NCBI RefSeq assembly: GCF_918797505.1
Contig: NC_092794.1
Span: 2,232,001-2,296,000 of the forward strand
Origin: Bemisia tabaci
Lineage: Eukaryota > Arthropoda > Insecta > Hemiptera > Aleyrodidae
Direction: 5' to 3'
Length of the DNA: 64,000 nt
Shown: positions 52,131-63,174 of the stretch, piece by piece
Numbering within the stretch: position 1 is the first letter of the stretch
How the letters are laid out: every line of letters begins with the position of its first letter
Notes under the pieces: model-generated
Seen by the model: only the letters and a program-made list of their open reading frames with translations
Database searches by the model: none
What the model was told of the DNA's origin: nothing
Made by a program: the position numbers and the translations under genes

Positions 52131-52797
52131 GTGATAGCGAAGAGATCCGTAAGTCCAAAAATGAAGTTCTGAGAAAATGGCCGCACTATAGCGTCTGAGC
52201 GGATTATATTATTGAATTATAAGCCTTCGTTCTTGGTCAAGTCACCACCAATCATCCAAATCTCACAGAAATCGTTTGAGTGATTAAAAATCGACCAGTT
52301 TTATTTCAATTATACAAAAAGGATATCATTAATTTTCAAGATAGGCTAGTGTTAGGCAAGCCAGCCGTAAGTGCTACAAAAGTTGAACGGGTTTGTGTAA
52401 GATGCAATAGCGGCTCCCATTCTAAGTTGGAGATCTCTATTGACGGGGTCTCTGCCACTCCTTGTAATCTTCTGCATGCATTCGTGGTTGCGTTTTGGAC
52501 ACACAATAAACACAGTTTCAGGTTAGAAATTGGCCATTAAGGGCGGCTTTTCACTTAAAAGCTCGGTTTTCATTGGCTCTCTAGTCTAGAGGAATAATAC
52601 TCCTTTCGACTGTTTTGCCTGAAACTACGCTATATTTTGCGCATTTGCGACTTTCTCAAATATCTCGTTTTCATAAAAATAAGGCGAATTTTGCTGTTTC
52701 AGCTATTGCAGTGATTTCATCTGAAAAAGAGTGAGACGAATATTGAAAGAGAGTGAATATAAAAAATTGGACCGTTACGGCTCCTTTCACTATCACG
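52131..52797. mobile_element. Q-family element, copy 1
   Basis: GTGATAGCGAAGAGATCCGT and an inverted right end (CTCCTTTCACTATCAC). Full-length similarity, inverted, with 57900-58459. No transposase seen. Confidence 0.78.
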
Positions 52798-53374
52798 ACA
52801 GAATAACAGACACGCCGTCTGAAACAAGGAGATTTCCTGTCGACACAATGAGAGTTCTCGTCCGGGATTTATCAATTGGAATTGCTGTTCATTAAACAGC
52901 AGAGTTTCCTCCATTTGAATTTGTTTCACGATCATTTAACCGGCAGTGGACACTGAATCCTCTATGAAAAAAAAGTGTGAAAGTAAAAAAGTGAAGTGAA
53001 GACGAAGAAAAGGGTGAAAGTGAAGGGCGATGTGAAGGTAAAGTGTGAAGTGTAAAAGTGTGTGTAAAAGTGTGAAGTTTCACGTTTAAAAGCAAAGTTT
53101 CAGTTTAACAAATCATGAAATTACAGTTTCCTGATCACTCAGCTGATTCTAGAGATCGTCTGATGTGATTTTTAGGTTTTTGATGAAGTTTTGACAATGC
53201 CAAACAACCGAATTTCACAAAAATACAGATAAGTCGCACCAGACGTTCTCTAAGATCAGCTGAAAGATGGGTAGAATCTACTTGCATGATTGGTCAACTT
53301 GAAACCTTGTTTTTAATCAAGAAAAAAAACTAAGAAACGAAGCCCCGAACTGAATGTGACAAGGTGGTAAGATA

Positions 53375-53583
53375 TTGCTGGGTCTACACTGTTTTGCGGG
53401 GAATACAAGGCCGAAGATTTCAGAAATTTCAATCAATTAGAGTCAAAATTGTTGAGCTCTAGAGCTGAACACTCTCTCATTTCAGTCTTATACCTACTGG
53501 TACTTATTAGAGCTCAAAAATGTTGACTTTAATTGGAATTTTTGAACTTTTGTGTTCTCCACTAAACACTGTGGACCCAGCAC
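53375..53583. mobile_element. R-family MITE
   Basis: TGCTGGGTCTACACTGTTTT and AAACACTGTGGACCCAGCA are inverted; GAGCTCTAGAGCT in the middle. Confidence 0.7.
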
Positions 53584-54248
53584 TATTTTATCAGCTTGCT
53601 TTTAAACCTGAGTCAAAGTTCCCTTAAAGAATCCAGTGCGCAAAGGGGGACAGAGGGTCCACTAACTCTGAATCAACGCCCTGGCTTGACAAAGCTCTCA
53701 CAGTTAACACCATTATGACATGCCGTTATCTTTTTAATTGTGACGGTCGATGGGGGAGGTGACTGTGCTGCCGGGAAGTTTAAATTGACGTATCGAAACC
53801 AATGCTTAGATGTATATTTTACAAACTTTGCAGTGAGGAGAAAGACCGGAGTGACAGAGCACCGACAAAAGAAGAGTTTTGCCAGTCGAAGACGCGAGAC
53901 CAGAATATCAAACGCCATTAAATAGGTCAGTATCTCAAACAACGAATATCACATTCTGTGGCGCTTTGATGCAACCATTCGTGTTTCACGGATGCGAGTG
54001 TTGCATATTCAACAATTGAAGGGAGTTCCGCATCCTTCACCTCCTCATTAATGCACGGGAGTTGTCTTTAGTTGTAGCACCTAAATAAAAGAGTGCCTAT
54101 TTAAGGAAATACATGTCATCTACATCCTTTTACTACCAGATTGCTTTATCCGATTGATCGACAAACTTCAGGGTTTCATGGTAGCCTATTCGCTCCTTAT
54201 TTTTAACCGAGGGAAGCAAGGCTTACCCGTTTCCTATTAGTTTCATTC

Positions 54249-55066
54249 CAGGGCCGGATTTACCTATACTTGCCGCCCATGGGCCGCCTGCATTTTTCCG
54301 CCCCCTTCTCATTCGTTTTGAAACATCGATACAAACCATCAAGAGAACATGCCGGAAGAGGAGGGGTGCATTAGACGCGTTAACTCGTGTTGAGCACTTT
54401 TTTTGTGAAAGTCCTGTCAACACTAATAAAAGTTCACGAAACTTGGAGCGAACGTTAAGTTCCGCACACCCATCTCTGTTTGGACAAGGCCTTCCCTTCA
54501 TAACAAACAAACGAAAAAATTATGAAAGAACAAACATAAATGTGGTTTAATAATTTTAACTTCCGCCGCCGCGCCCACCGCACTGTGTTCGGCGCAATGC
54601 GTGAAGTATTCATGCGCTATGCGTTTCATGCCGCGCCGACCGCTGCGCTCGGCACTGTTTGACGCAATGCGTGAAGTATTCATGCAGTCTTGTAGGCGCT
54701 ATGCGTTTCATGTCGACCGTTACGCCGAGGGCTTCTATTTTTCATCTCGGTCCTCGTCATCATTGCTCTCTGCGCCGCTCCGCTTCAGGTCAAATTGCGT
54801 GTTTGGTTTCTCTCTTAACCCGACTAATTAAAGGTGCTGTCCCTTTTGTATCATCAAAAGACGACAAAATTAGAAATTACTATACTTTTACTTCTAAGAA
54901 AGGAGAGATTTTGTCGCCTTTTCTCTTTTGTAGTTTATTTTCTGAATCGGATTTTTTTCTCTCTTTTTGTGATACCTACATTCAAGAAGATTGCAAGATT
55001 TGCCGCCCCCTACATTTTGCCGCCATGGGCCACGGCCCATTTGGCCACCCACTTAATCCGGCCCTG
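54249..55066 (+). mobile_element. Non-autonomous hAT-type element, copy 2 (818 bp)
   Basis: Same family and orientation as the copy at 51227: CAGGGCCGGATT to AATCCGGCCCTG, with the perfect 8-bp duplication TTTCATTC (54241-54248, 55067-55074). The internal tandem block is at 54590-54715. The overlapping 170-codon open frame belongs to the element and shows no transposase features. Confidence 0.9.
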
Positions 55067-55089
55067 TTTCATTCATCTGTTCCACCAAG

Positions 55090-55435
55090 CAGCGGGCTGA
55101 TTATTGAAATCGATAGACAAAGCTATAGGCGAAGACGACGCACTGAAAATAGAGCGATCCTTTTGGTGTAATAGAGCGGTTACAATGGACAAAGGAGGGA
55201 GTAATATAGAATAACTAAAGGCAACCCACTGGAGACTCTAGTTTGTCCTTAATTTTCTCCCTCGGTCTGTAATAACCACCTATTTCAACCAATAGAATCC
55301 ATACTCCGTATGTCGGTATTTATGCCTGTGAATAACTTTTCCTATCAATTTGAAGAATGAGCTCGCAGGATGGCTTCACTTCCTCTTCGTCTTCTTTGTC
55401 TATAGCTGTGTCTATTGATTGCAATAAGGAGGCGG
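55090..55435. mobile_element. H-family MITE plus an extra right-arm fragment
   Basis: Starts GCGGGCTGATTATTGAAATC right after the hAT target duplication; main copy to about 55370, fragment to about 55435. Confidence 0.75.
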
Positions 55436-55439
55436 GAGG

Positions 55440-55800
55440 TACTTAAATCACAGGACGCGAATTGAGTGGCCGAGGGAACTTAAAGTTCCTCGCGAAGAAG
55501 GACGGTGCGGGGCGCGGAGTGGTCAGCTTGGCGGAGCAACAGCACTCGTATGGCCTACTTTCTGGCCGTCGGACCTTGGACGACAGCGGGCAGCGGAGTC
55601 ACCCAGGTTGCGTTATCAATTCGATCATGTCTCGATTATGAATACCCCTGCGGCTTGCCCGCAACCCACCTGCCCCGTTCCTCGCCGACCAGACCGCCAC
55701 TCTGCATACTCGCCGTCGCCATTATGCACTTGACCATTACTCCTGACGTCACCGGTGACTCGTCATTTTCGTGACAACCCGAAACATCTTCATCATATAC
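55440..55800. other. GC-rich block, undetermined
   Basis: Holds an 89-codon plus-strand frame (55505-55774) starting in CGTATGG-like context at its second Met, but no recognisable protein. Could be an unrepeated exon. Confidence 0.25.
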
Positions 55801-55851
55801 TAGGGACAATCTGCCCACGTCTGTGCCTAAAGTCCAGAAATGCATATCCCC

Positions 55852-56176
55852 AATGGAGAATTTGCAAGGGTCTGAAATTTGGTGAATTTCGTGTTTAAGT
55901 GGAATTCGCTAAGTGAACTGAACACGCAGATACCTTTGATTCATAAATTGAGCAATTATTAGAGGAGATATGACAAAATAACCGATTCTGCTAAAACAGA
56001 TGTGTTTCAATGGGAAATGCCGCCAGATGACGTCATACGGCGGCACATTTTCTCACTTTTAAATCAATTTTTCTCCAATTTCCTACGTCAGAAAAAATTA
56101 TGGAAAATGCTACGAACTCAGCCCATTACGCACTTTCAGACGAAGCAATAAAATTTTTGGGTGCAAATTCTCCATT
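55852..56176 (+). mobile_element. TIR element X, copy 2, with exon-2-like sequence
   Basis: 325 bp with perfect 15-bp inverted ends (AATGGAGAATTTGCA and its complement). Its last 90 bp resemble exon 2 and translate as ENATNSAHYALSDEAIKFL, but one A is missing after the CAG relative to exon 2, and the donor site is replaced by flanking DNA. It is probably not spliced as in the gene. It lies about 7.7 kb upstream of exon 1, in the opposite orientation. Confidence 0.72.
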
Positions 56177-57214
56177 GCAGCATTGCTCGCGAACGAATTA
56201 TTCAAAGAAAGGGTGTAATCGCCAAATTGACATAATTGCATTTTTGAAGGAATACTATTGTTTGAGGTTAGATTTATCCTGACCCCTATGACATTGTGTT
56301 ACTCATTCGTGACAACGCATATTTGGTTCATCAAAAATAATTTTACTTGAAATATTATTTTAACTTAGAGCGTCGACTTTTTTTTTAAGCTCCTAAGTGA
56401 ACAAGCATCGTCGAGCCAAGATGGTGACCAAAAACATCCCTTCCAATGCAGCAACGATCCTAGAACTAGCGTTTATCCGTGTACTCTGCCGCAATTGGTC
56501 CGAACAGCCGTTACCAATGCACGACAGCTCAACAGGGATCGTGACCGCATCGAAAGGGATTATTTTGGACGCAACCCTCGCTCTCACGGCGATTCGCGTT
56601 GAGGGGAGGCAAAAATATGCAACTCACGTTGGAGTATATCGTCCGAAAAAAATTTGGACAAATTCGTAAGACCTAAAAGTGCACTCTCCTCCTCTCTAAA
56701 ACGCAAGCTCGAAAAAAATTACATTATTAGCACATCTCCACAGGAAATTTGTAGTGCTATAGCTGTTTAAAATGTTTTATGACCGTGACAACATCCCAGC
56801 CAAACAATCGAATGCCTCGTCCGTCGAGATCTGGCACAAGCATCGCCTATATGACCGTATATAGGCTAATGAACTAATTGTTAGTTACACGCAAACCCCA
56901 TGCACATAGCATCTTTCAACACAAATACGTCCATATACGTAACATGTAAAGGGGTAGAAACTAACTGAAGATGTTATGGAAACGTTCCTTACCTAACCGT
57001 ACACGACCTGATGTGGTCGCACGGGGTTAATTGATAAAAGTAATAGAAACTAGCTACGACAGGAACATGGGTCTCAGCTATTCCTGCAACAAAGAAATCA
57101 ATGAAAAGGATTAAAATCTCTGTAAAAGACCCAAAAGCAGACACACTGTTATTAAATAACTAATGTATTACGGGCAAATGCCGGAACCTGGGTACATTGC
57201 GAAGTGTTCACAAA
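56177..57214. other. No recognised gene
   Basis: A 90-codon plus-strand frame (56397-56669) overlaps a 64-codon minus-strand frame; neither is recognisable. Confidence 0.35.
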
Positions 57215-57797
57215 ATGTGGGTCGATCCAAAAATAATGGACCACTAAACAAGGTACGAATTTAAGCAATCTGATACATGTTTCTTAACCAGAATTTCACG
57301 TAGAACACGATTCACACTACGAAAATTACCGAAATCAACTTCTAACGAAGATATTAACGTTTTTATTTCGCACTGATTACGAGGAATTTGAACTGCCCGC
57401 TCACAAGAAACTCAAAGCTCTACGTGAGTCAAATCGCGCACTACAACGGTTTCAGCAAGCTTCTCAATCGAGCAATGTTCATTTTCCACCATGTGTTGTT
57501 CAAACTATTGGTAATTTGCTATAGCTGAGCCAAAGTGTCAAGATTGAAGTTGAAGATTTTTACATCGCAGAGACTGTCATGATAAACATTTAGCGATGTG
57601 ATACACGATGTGAATCACGTTGAGCATTGAGTTTTCATGAGCGGGTGGTTTGAATTCACGCATCAAGAATCATTAAATATCTTCACCAGGAGTTGATTTT
57701 GGTAATTTTCGTTGTGCGTATCGTGTTCTACGTGAAATTTTGGTTGAGAAACATGTATCAGAATGCTGAAATTCGTACCTTGTCTAGTGGTCCATTG
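57215..57797. mobile_element. O-family long foldback (about 570 bp)
   Basis: AATGGACCACTAAACAAGGT near 57236 and ACCTTGTCTAGTGGTCCATT near 57778 are inverted, with GATACATGTTTCTTAACCAG / GGTTGAGAAACATGTATCAG inside. Confidence 0.85.
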
Positions 57798-57899
57798 TAG
57801 ACTATGGGTAAATTTAATTTATGAAGCAACGTATAATTCCTGAATTTTATAAGGTGATATTCAGAGTAAAAGTCACGAAAACTTGAAGGCATGTCTGCC

Positions 57900-58459
57900 G
57901 TGATAGCGAAGAGAGACGTAACCGTCCAAATTTTTAATTCGACTCTATTTCAACATTTGTCTTTATCTCTTTTAGATGAAATCTCTGAAATAGTTAAAAC
58001 AGCAAAATTCGTCTTATTTGTACGAAAACGAGACATATTGAAAAGCCGTAAATGCACAAAAAATGACGTGGTCTCAGGCAAAACAGTCGTAAGGAGCATT
58101 GTTTCTCCTAGGATGCAATGAAAACAATGCTTTCAAGTGAAATGCCGCCCTTTTCTGCCAACTCCTAACCTGATAATGTGCACTCGTGTGTCCAAAACGC
58201 AACCACGAAAGCTTGAAGAGAATAGCACTTACGGCTGTCTTACCTTACACTTACATTAAGATGAAAATGAATAATATCCTTTCAATATAACTTAAATGAA
58301 ATCGGTCAATTTTCAATCAACCAAACGATTTTCAAGAATTTTTCGGGCGAAAGGTGGTGAAAAGTGGAGGCTTCCTTCACTGAAATATTCTGCTCCGAAG
58401 GCACTGAGCCCATTTTCTCAAAACTTTACTTTTGGACTTACGGTTCTCTTCGCTATCAC
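57900..58459. mobile_element. Q-family element, copy 2
   Basis: GTGATAGCGAAGAGAGACGT and GTTCTCTTCGCTATCAC are inverted ends. Shares GTGTCCAAAACGCAACCACG with copy 1. Confidence 0.78.
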
Positions 58460-58596
58460 GGCATATAGGCACTAATTGCATGGGCCTGGTTGATGGGCTT
58501 GGTTGTCGGTGGCTAGAAAATGCCGTCGCAAAGGAGGAAAAATGGTCAGCGCGAGCGTCAAAATGCAAACAGTGAACTGAAATAACTATCGCACCG

Positions 58597-58853
58597 TACT
58601 GCCGTGCTAAGGAAGAACGCCGTATGTACATTCCAGAGTTGCCAAATTTCTCCGGATAAAAAATGCAGTTCTCGGGAAAATTGTGCGTAGTTTTCCTTGA
58701 TATTTTGAGATATTTTAGACTACAGTGTGTACAAAATTGTTTGAAAAATTGGAAGAAAAACATCCAACAGTTTCCGTGAAAATTCATATTTTACCGGAAG
58801 AAATTTGGCAACGTCTGAAGGTTCATACGGCGTTCTTTCTTAGCACGGCAGCG
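58597..58853. mobile_element. E-family MITE (well preserved)
   Basis: ACTGCCGTGCTAAGGAAGAA and TTCTTTCTTAGCACGGCAG are nearly perfect inverted arms. The minus-strand open frame that runs across it is spurious. Confidence 0.85.
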
Positions 58854-59230
58854 TACCGTCCTTGCTCGAAATACCCGCGAGTCCAATAATTCAGCCTGAG
58901 GCTTGCACAACGTTGCCACTGCTTTGGACTGCACCGTTCATGCCAATTAAAGGTAGGCGCATTTCTCCAAGAGCCCCCTCAACACTGGGCGGTTGTTGGC
59001 ACTTGGCAGTTTGTCTTACGCTGATCATTTAATTGCTGCCAGTGCATCGCAACTAGATCTCAGCCGTTAATCACTTTTTTGATCATCGATGTTTTAACCA
59101 CATCATCGAAGAGAGTAATGACTGCTGAATTTTCGAGAAAGTGGACCCAATAAGCGGACCCCGTAGTGGAAAATGTTTTCCGACGAATCCTGAATTCCTC
59201 GTAAAGTTTTGAATAATCATTCAAAAGACT

Positions 59231-59440
59231 CACTGAAAAAAAAAGAATCTTACATTTGCCGCCAAGAAGTATTTTTTCTTAAATCGAGACTTTTGCTGCT
59301 TAATATAAACTACTTTTTTGCTTAGCCCAAGCATTATTTTTCTTCTATCAAGAAAAGTTCAGCTTAAATCAAGATAAAAATAATTCTTGGCGGCAAATTC
59401 AAGAATCATCATGCTTGAGCCGAGCACCCTTTTTTCAGTG
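59231..59440. mobile_element. C-like MITE with CACTGAAAAA ends
   Basis: CACTGAAAAAAAAAGAATCT to TTTTTTCAGTG, with inverted TTTGCCGCCAAGAA / TTCTTGGCGGCAAA inside. Confidence 0.85.
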
Positions 59441-59561
59441 ATTTTTGAAATCGTTCGGATGATTAAAAATCGACGGATTTTAGTTTTGAATGTATATTAA
59501 AATGGCTGTTCCCATGTCTACGCTGTGAACACAATAATATGAAACAAATTTTCAGGTGATC

Positions 59562-59707
59562 AATTGGACTGCATTTTGCAATTTGGAGCTATAAATTCTG
59601 GCTCATCTGAAAAAAACACTTATATACATAGGGAAACTAATGGCACATACGTTGTTTTAAAACCGGACCAGAATTTATAGTTCCAAATTGCAAAATGCAG
59701 TCCAATT
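59562..59707. mobile_element. G-family MITE (near-perfect palindrome)
   Basis: AATTGGACTGCATTTTGCAA and TTGCAAAATGCAGTCCAATT match exactly as inverted ends; the best copy of the family here. Confidence 0.9.
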
Positions 59708-60088
59708 AGCAGACGAGGATACCATTTTACTCAAGACAGCAGTTTCGTCAATAATGTGGAGTTACTGCTGCTCTGTCTGAAATTAAGTCAATTACTCTGC
59801 TTTTACTGCTCTCTTGTAACTATCTCCGAGACGGATTTTCCTATTTTAGAAGAATTATTGACGGCTCATTTAAATCAGACCAGTCAAATTTTGAAGTATA
59901 AACTTACTTCCGAAAATTTGGACGTTACTGTTGTCTTCGATAACTCAGTAGGATAGGTAGATGGAAAGGATCGCGTTGGGATTTTGGTATGCCGTAAACC
60001 GACATATCGATCATCGATATTTTCACAGTGATAAGTGAACGGACGGAATCGTGTTGCGGGCTATCATAGATCACTTTATCGATCTCTG

Positions 60089-60251
60089 CTGTGGCATGGC
60101 GTGCTTTGCAATTTATCGATTTATCTGCCACTTAAAGCAATGAAAAAGGATCGTTAAACAGGGTGGTCGCGACGAACACCTTAATAATCGACTCTTTATC
60201 AAGGCTTCAAATGGGAACATATCGAAAATCGATCATTCACGCCTCTCCACT
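60089..60251. mobile_element. J-family short element, reverse orientation
   Basis: CTGTGGCATGGCGTGCTTTG to CATTCACGCCTCTCCACTG. Confidence 0.7.
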
Positions 60252-60363
60252 GAATCTCTGCTATTTTGCCAGTGAAGAGTGGATTAAAGGAATTGCGCTG
60301 CGGCATCGGTATGACGTAGATCGATCTATCAGTCGTCGATTTTTGCCCATGATGAGTGAATAA
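60250..60363 (+). repeat. N repeat, unit before TIR element X copy 3
   Basis: Contains GAGTGGATTAAAGGAATTGC and GACGTAGATCGATCTATCAG; frame reads EEWIKGIALRHRYDVDRSI. Confidence 0.6.
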
Positions 60364-60689
60364 AATAGAGATTTTGCAGGTGTCTTGAATTTTGTGAATT
60401 TCATGTTTAAAATGATACTACTAAGAAATCTGAGCACAAAGATATTCTTGGTTGCTAAATTGAGCAATTAATGGAGAAAGTATGACGAAATAACCTATTC
60501 TGCTAAGATACATGCATTTAAATGGAAAATGCCACCAGATGGCGTCATGAGGCGGCACATTTTCTCACTTTTAAATCTATTTTTCTCCAATTGCCCACGT
60601 CAGAAAAAAATTATGAAAAATACCGCGAACTCAGCTCAGTAGGCACTCTCAGATGAAGCAATCAAATTTTTGCGTGCGAATTCTCCATT
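60364..60689 (+). mobile_element. TIR element X, copy 3, with disrupted exon-2-like sequence
   Basis: 326 bp; ends AATAGAGATTTTGCA and TGCGAATTCTCCATT (12 of 15 paired). The exon-2-like part keeps the length and frame after CAG but has a TAG stop in place of the Tyr codon of the ALYALSDEA core. It appears inserted between two units of the N repeat (60250-60363 and 60690-60810). Confidence 0.7.
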
Positions 60690-60850
60690 ATCGATCAACG
60701 ATATTTTGCACGCGATGAGTGGATGAAAGAGATTGCGTTGAGGCATCGGCATGACGTAGATGGATCTATCGATCGTCGATATTTTGCCCGTGATGAGTGG
60801 GTGGCGGAGTTCGGGCGGTGGCGTGGCGGTGACGTAGACGGAATTTTATA
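60690..60850 (+). repeat. N repeat, units after TIR element X copy 3
   Basis: GATGAGTGGATGAAAGAGAT, GACGTAGATGGATCTATCGA and again GATGAGTGGGTGGCGGAG; frame reads RDEWMKEIALRHRHDVDGSI. A weaker unit lies at 59970-60030. Confidence 0.6.
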
Positions 60851-61160
60851 ACGGAGTCGGTCACAAACTATTACAAGGGCGCGACATGACTTTGAGGCTG
60901 CTCTCCTTTTGTCACCTTCGCGTGTGGCGGGTCCGCCGAAAAAGTTGACAAAATTTAGGTGAATGACACCCGGACGGAGAAAGAGGAGCGAGGGGGAGCA
61001 CTTTCGGCTCGTTTGCGCGGGGCCAAGGCCGAAGACGTGGAAATATTCTCGACCGAGGAGAAGTTTTTTGTTTTCTCAATCACTCAACGGTAGGTCGCCC
61101 AGAAATATGTTTTTGTTCCTTCATTACTTTCTATTAATAAGAGGAGCATAGGCGGATTCA
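60851..61160 (+). promoter_or_regulatory. GC-rich block with a donor-like site
   Basis: Purine- and CG-rich sequence with GTAGGT near 61090 after CACTCAACG. Could be a 5' exon of a plus-strand gene running into the gap. Weak. Confidence 0.22.
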
Positions 61161-61228
61161 GGGGAGGGTTACGCCCCCGACAGAATATCTTTTCCGCACA
61201 AAGTACATTTGTGGTAATTTTTCCGATT

Positions 61229-61402
61229 ATCGCATAGAGTACATAGAGTCGTAATATCAGTGGAAGAGCTGGCGCCACTTTTAAGAATTTTCCAGGTCCC
61301 AAATTCCGAGACTCTTGAGTGACGCTGACGCAAGGTCACTTTTTCGATACATGATCGATTGTTTCCAATGCACGGGTACCCTGCTCTCCGATGTAAACAA
61401 AT

Positions 61403-61447
<45 letters not shown>

Positions 61448-61600
61448 GAATTACTATGTATTCCACACCGCCATTTTGGGTCGAACATGTGTCGAAAAAG
61501 TGACCGAAGCTCGGCGCACACCGGGCTCGGAACTCGTCGAACAGAACATGGCGCCAGCTCTCCTATTTACATTACGACTCTATGTACTCTACAGATTATC
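61229..61600. repeat. Inverted repeat around a poly-T tract
   Basis: GTACATAGAGTCGTAATATC...GAGCTGGCGCCA and its complement TGGCGCCAGCTCTC...ACGACTCTATGTACTC flank 61405-61445 (poly-T). Confidence 0.65.
61405..61445. repeat. 41-T homopolymer
   Basis: T run inside the inverted repeat at 61229-61600. Confidence 0.9.
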
Positions 61601-61623
61601 GCTGCCGCACAAAATCATTTCCG

Positions 61624-61862
61624 CACTGAAAAAAAAACTCCGGCCGTGGGAGTCGCAATTACGGGCCATATAGACATACCGTCCGTTCCGGGCTCAAAAG
61701 CCGAAAATTCCGGCTGCTGGAGGCGTAACTTCGATTGCTCCGGGTTCAGAGGCCGAAGCTACGGCTCCAGCAGCCGAAATTTTCGGCCTTTGAGCCCGGA
61801 ACGGACGGTATGTCTTTATAGCCCGTAATTGTGGCTCCCCGGCCGGACTTTTTTTTTCAGTG
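61624..61862. mobile_element. C-like MITE, GC-rich long palindrome
   Basis: CACTGAAAAAAAAACTCCGG to TTTTTTTTTCAGTG. Arms include ACATACCGTCCGTTCCGGGC and CCGAAAATTCCGGCTGCTGG with their complements; it would fold into a very stable hairpin. Confidence 0.88.
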
Positions 61863-62163
61863 GCACAAATCAGATCTCAAACATCTGGCAACACCAATAA
61901 TTTTTTCAATCTTTGATCACTCGCGTTTCTTAAATATGCCTCATATTTTTCTCGACGTTGCCACGTACTACAGAAAATCATCTGCGCGAAAATGATTTTT
62001 TTGCGGAAACGATAATCGGAAAATTACCATAAATGTACAACTTTGTACGGAAAAGATAGTCAGCCCGCCACCCCTTTCGTTCGCCTAAAAGAAAGGAGAA
62101 AGAAAATTTAAGGGAAGGTAGAAAGAAGGAAGGAACGGAGGAAAGAAGAGGGAAGGACACTTG

Positions 62164-62418
62164 TACTGCCAAGCTAAGGTAAAAAGCCGTATGAACCTTC
62201 AGGTAATGCCAAATTTCCTTTGATAAAACACAGATTTCCTAGTAAACTTGCAAATATTTTTCTACCAATTTTTCAGATGATTTTGTTTGCAATTTCACCT
62301 AACGCTCCTGAAAATTACAAAAAAGAGTATTCATAACTTTCCTTAAAAATAAGCATTTTATCGAAGGAAATTTGGCAACTCCCGAATGTCATACGGCGTT
62401 CTTCCTTAGCACGGCAGT
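62164..62418. mobile_element. E-family MITE
   Basis: TACTGCCAAGCTAAGG and CCTTAGCACGGCAGTA, preceded by a purine-rich GGAAGGAAC stretch. Confidence 0.8.
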
Positions 62419-62462
62419 ATATTTGGTAATTATTCATGACTCAGATTAAATTATTTAAAATT

Positions 62463-62861
62463 TCAAAAATTTTTTGGGGGGAGTCCCACGGACCCCCCCC
62501 CCCCGCCCTTCACCTTCTTTTCCCGTTCGAAGTGTCTGGATCCACCTGTGAGAGTGAAACCAAAACTAACCCGCAGTTTGTGTTGTTTGTAGCACAAAAG
62601 TGATGGATGCAAAGGGAATTTCCAAAATGGATCAAATGCTTTTGATACCTCTCGTAGGGTTTTCAAGGAATGGGGTGATGAATCGATATCTGGCCGATCA
62701 CGCTGAGCAAATTTCGATGGAAGGGCCCAATTGTAAATCACCGTTTTGATCGTGGAATCCCAGCTTTCGTGTTTCGATTTTAACATCAACTGAATCCCTG
62801 TATTATATGTAATTTTCTCAATGTCGATTGAAGAAAAATGCGGCAGAAGAACAGGTGGCAA
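62463..62861 (-). CDS. Unrecognised open frame of 132 codons
   Basis: The longest repeat-free frame of the 5' flank. It reads WALPSKFAQRDRPDIDSS and WKFPLHPSLLCYKQHKLRVS among others. No family recognised. Its 3' part runs into a poly-C/G tract (Gly run), so the end is doubtful. It may be a diverged transposon fragment or chance. Confidence 0.2.
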   Translation of the reverse strand: MPPVLLPHFSSIDIEKITYNTGIQLMLKSKHESWDSTIKTVIYNWALPSKFAQRDRPDIDSSPHSLKTLREVSKAFDPFWKFPLHPSLLCYKQHKLRVSFGFTLTGGSRHFEREKKVKGGGGGSVGLPPKNF

Positions 62862-63174
62862 GAAAACTATGGGCAGTGACTGAAAATTACATTACGGAAA
62901 GGAGAATAAAAATTGGCGTACTTCGGTTCGCGATGTTGCACATTTTGTGTGTCGCGTCCGCCTTTGAGGGGTCATTACAGAAACGGTTCGGACAAGCGTT
63001 TCGTGTCAAAAAAATATTTTAGAGTTCAATTTATTCTTCCGGGAGGCTCAATGTTTTCAGAACGTCTACTTTAGTGCCGCATCCCCACCACGAAGATCAA
63101 AAAGTATATAATACCTTAAATAAACCTCAAAACCTGCCGGGATGGTGCTAACTTATATGCCTTTAGCTATACTA

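Noticed and set aside
54659..55171. 170-codon open frame, the longest on the plus strand
   Set aside because: It lies almost wholly inside the hAT element at 54249-55066 and runs out through its target duplication into an H-family MITE.
58377..58787. 136-codon minus-strand open frame
   Set aside because: It spans the end of a Q element and an E-family MITE.
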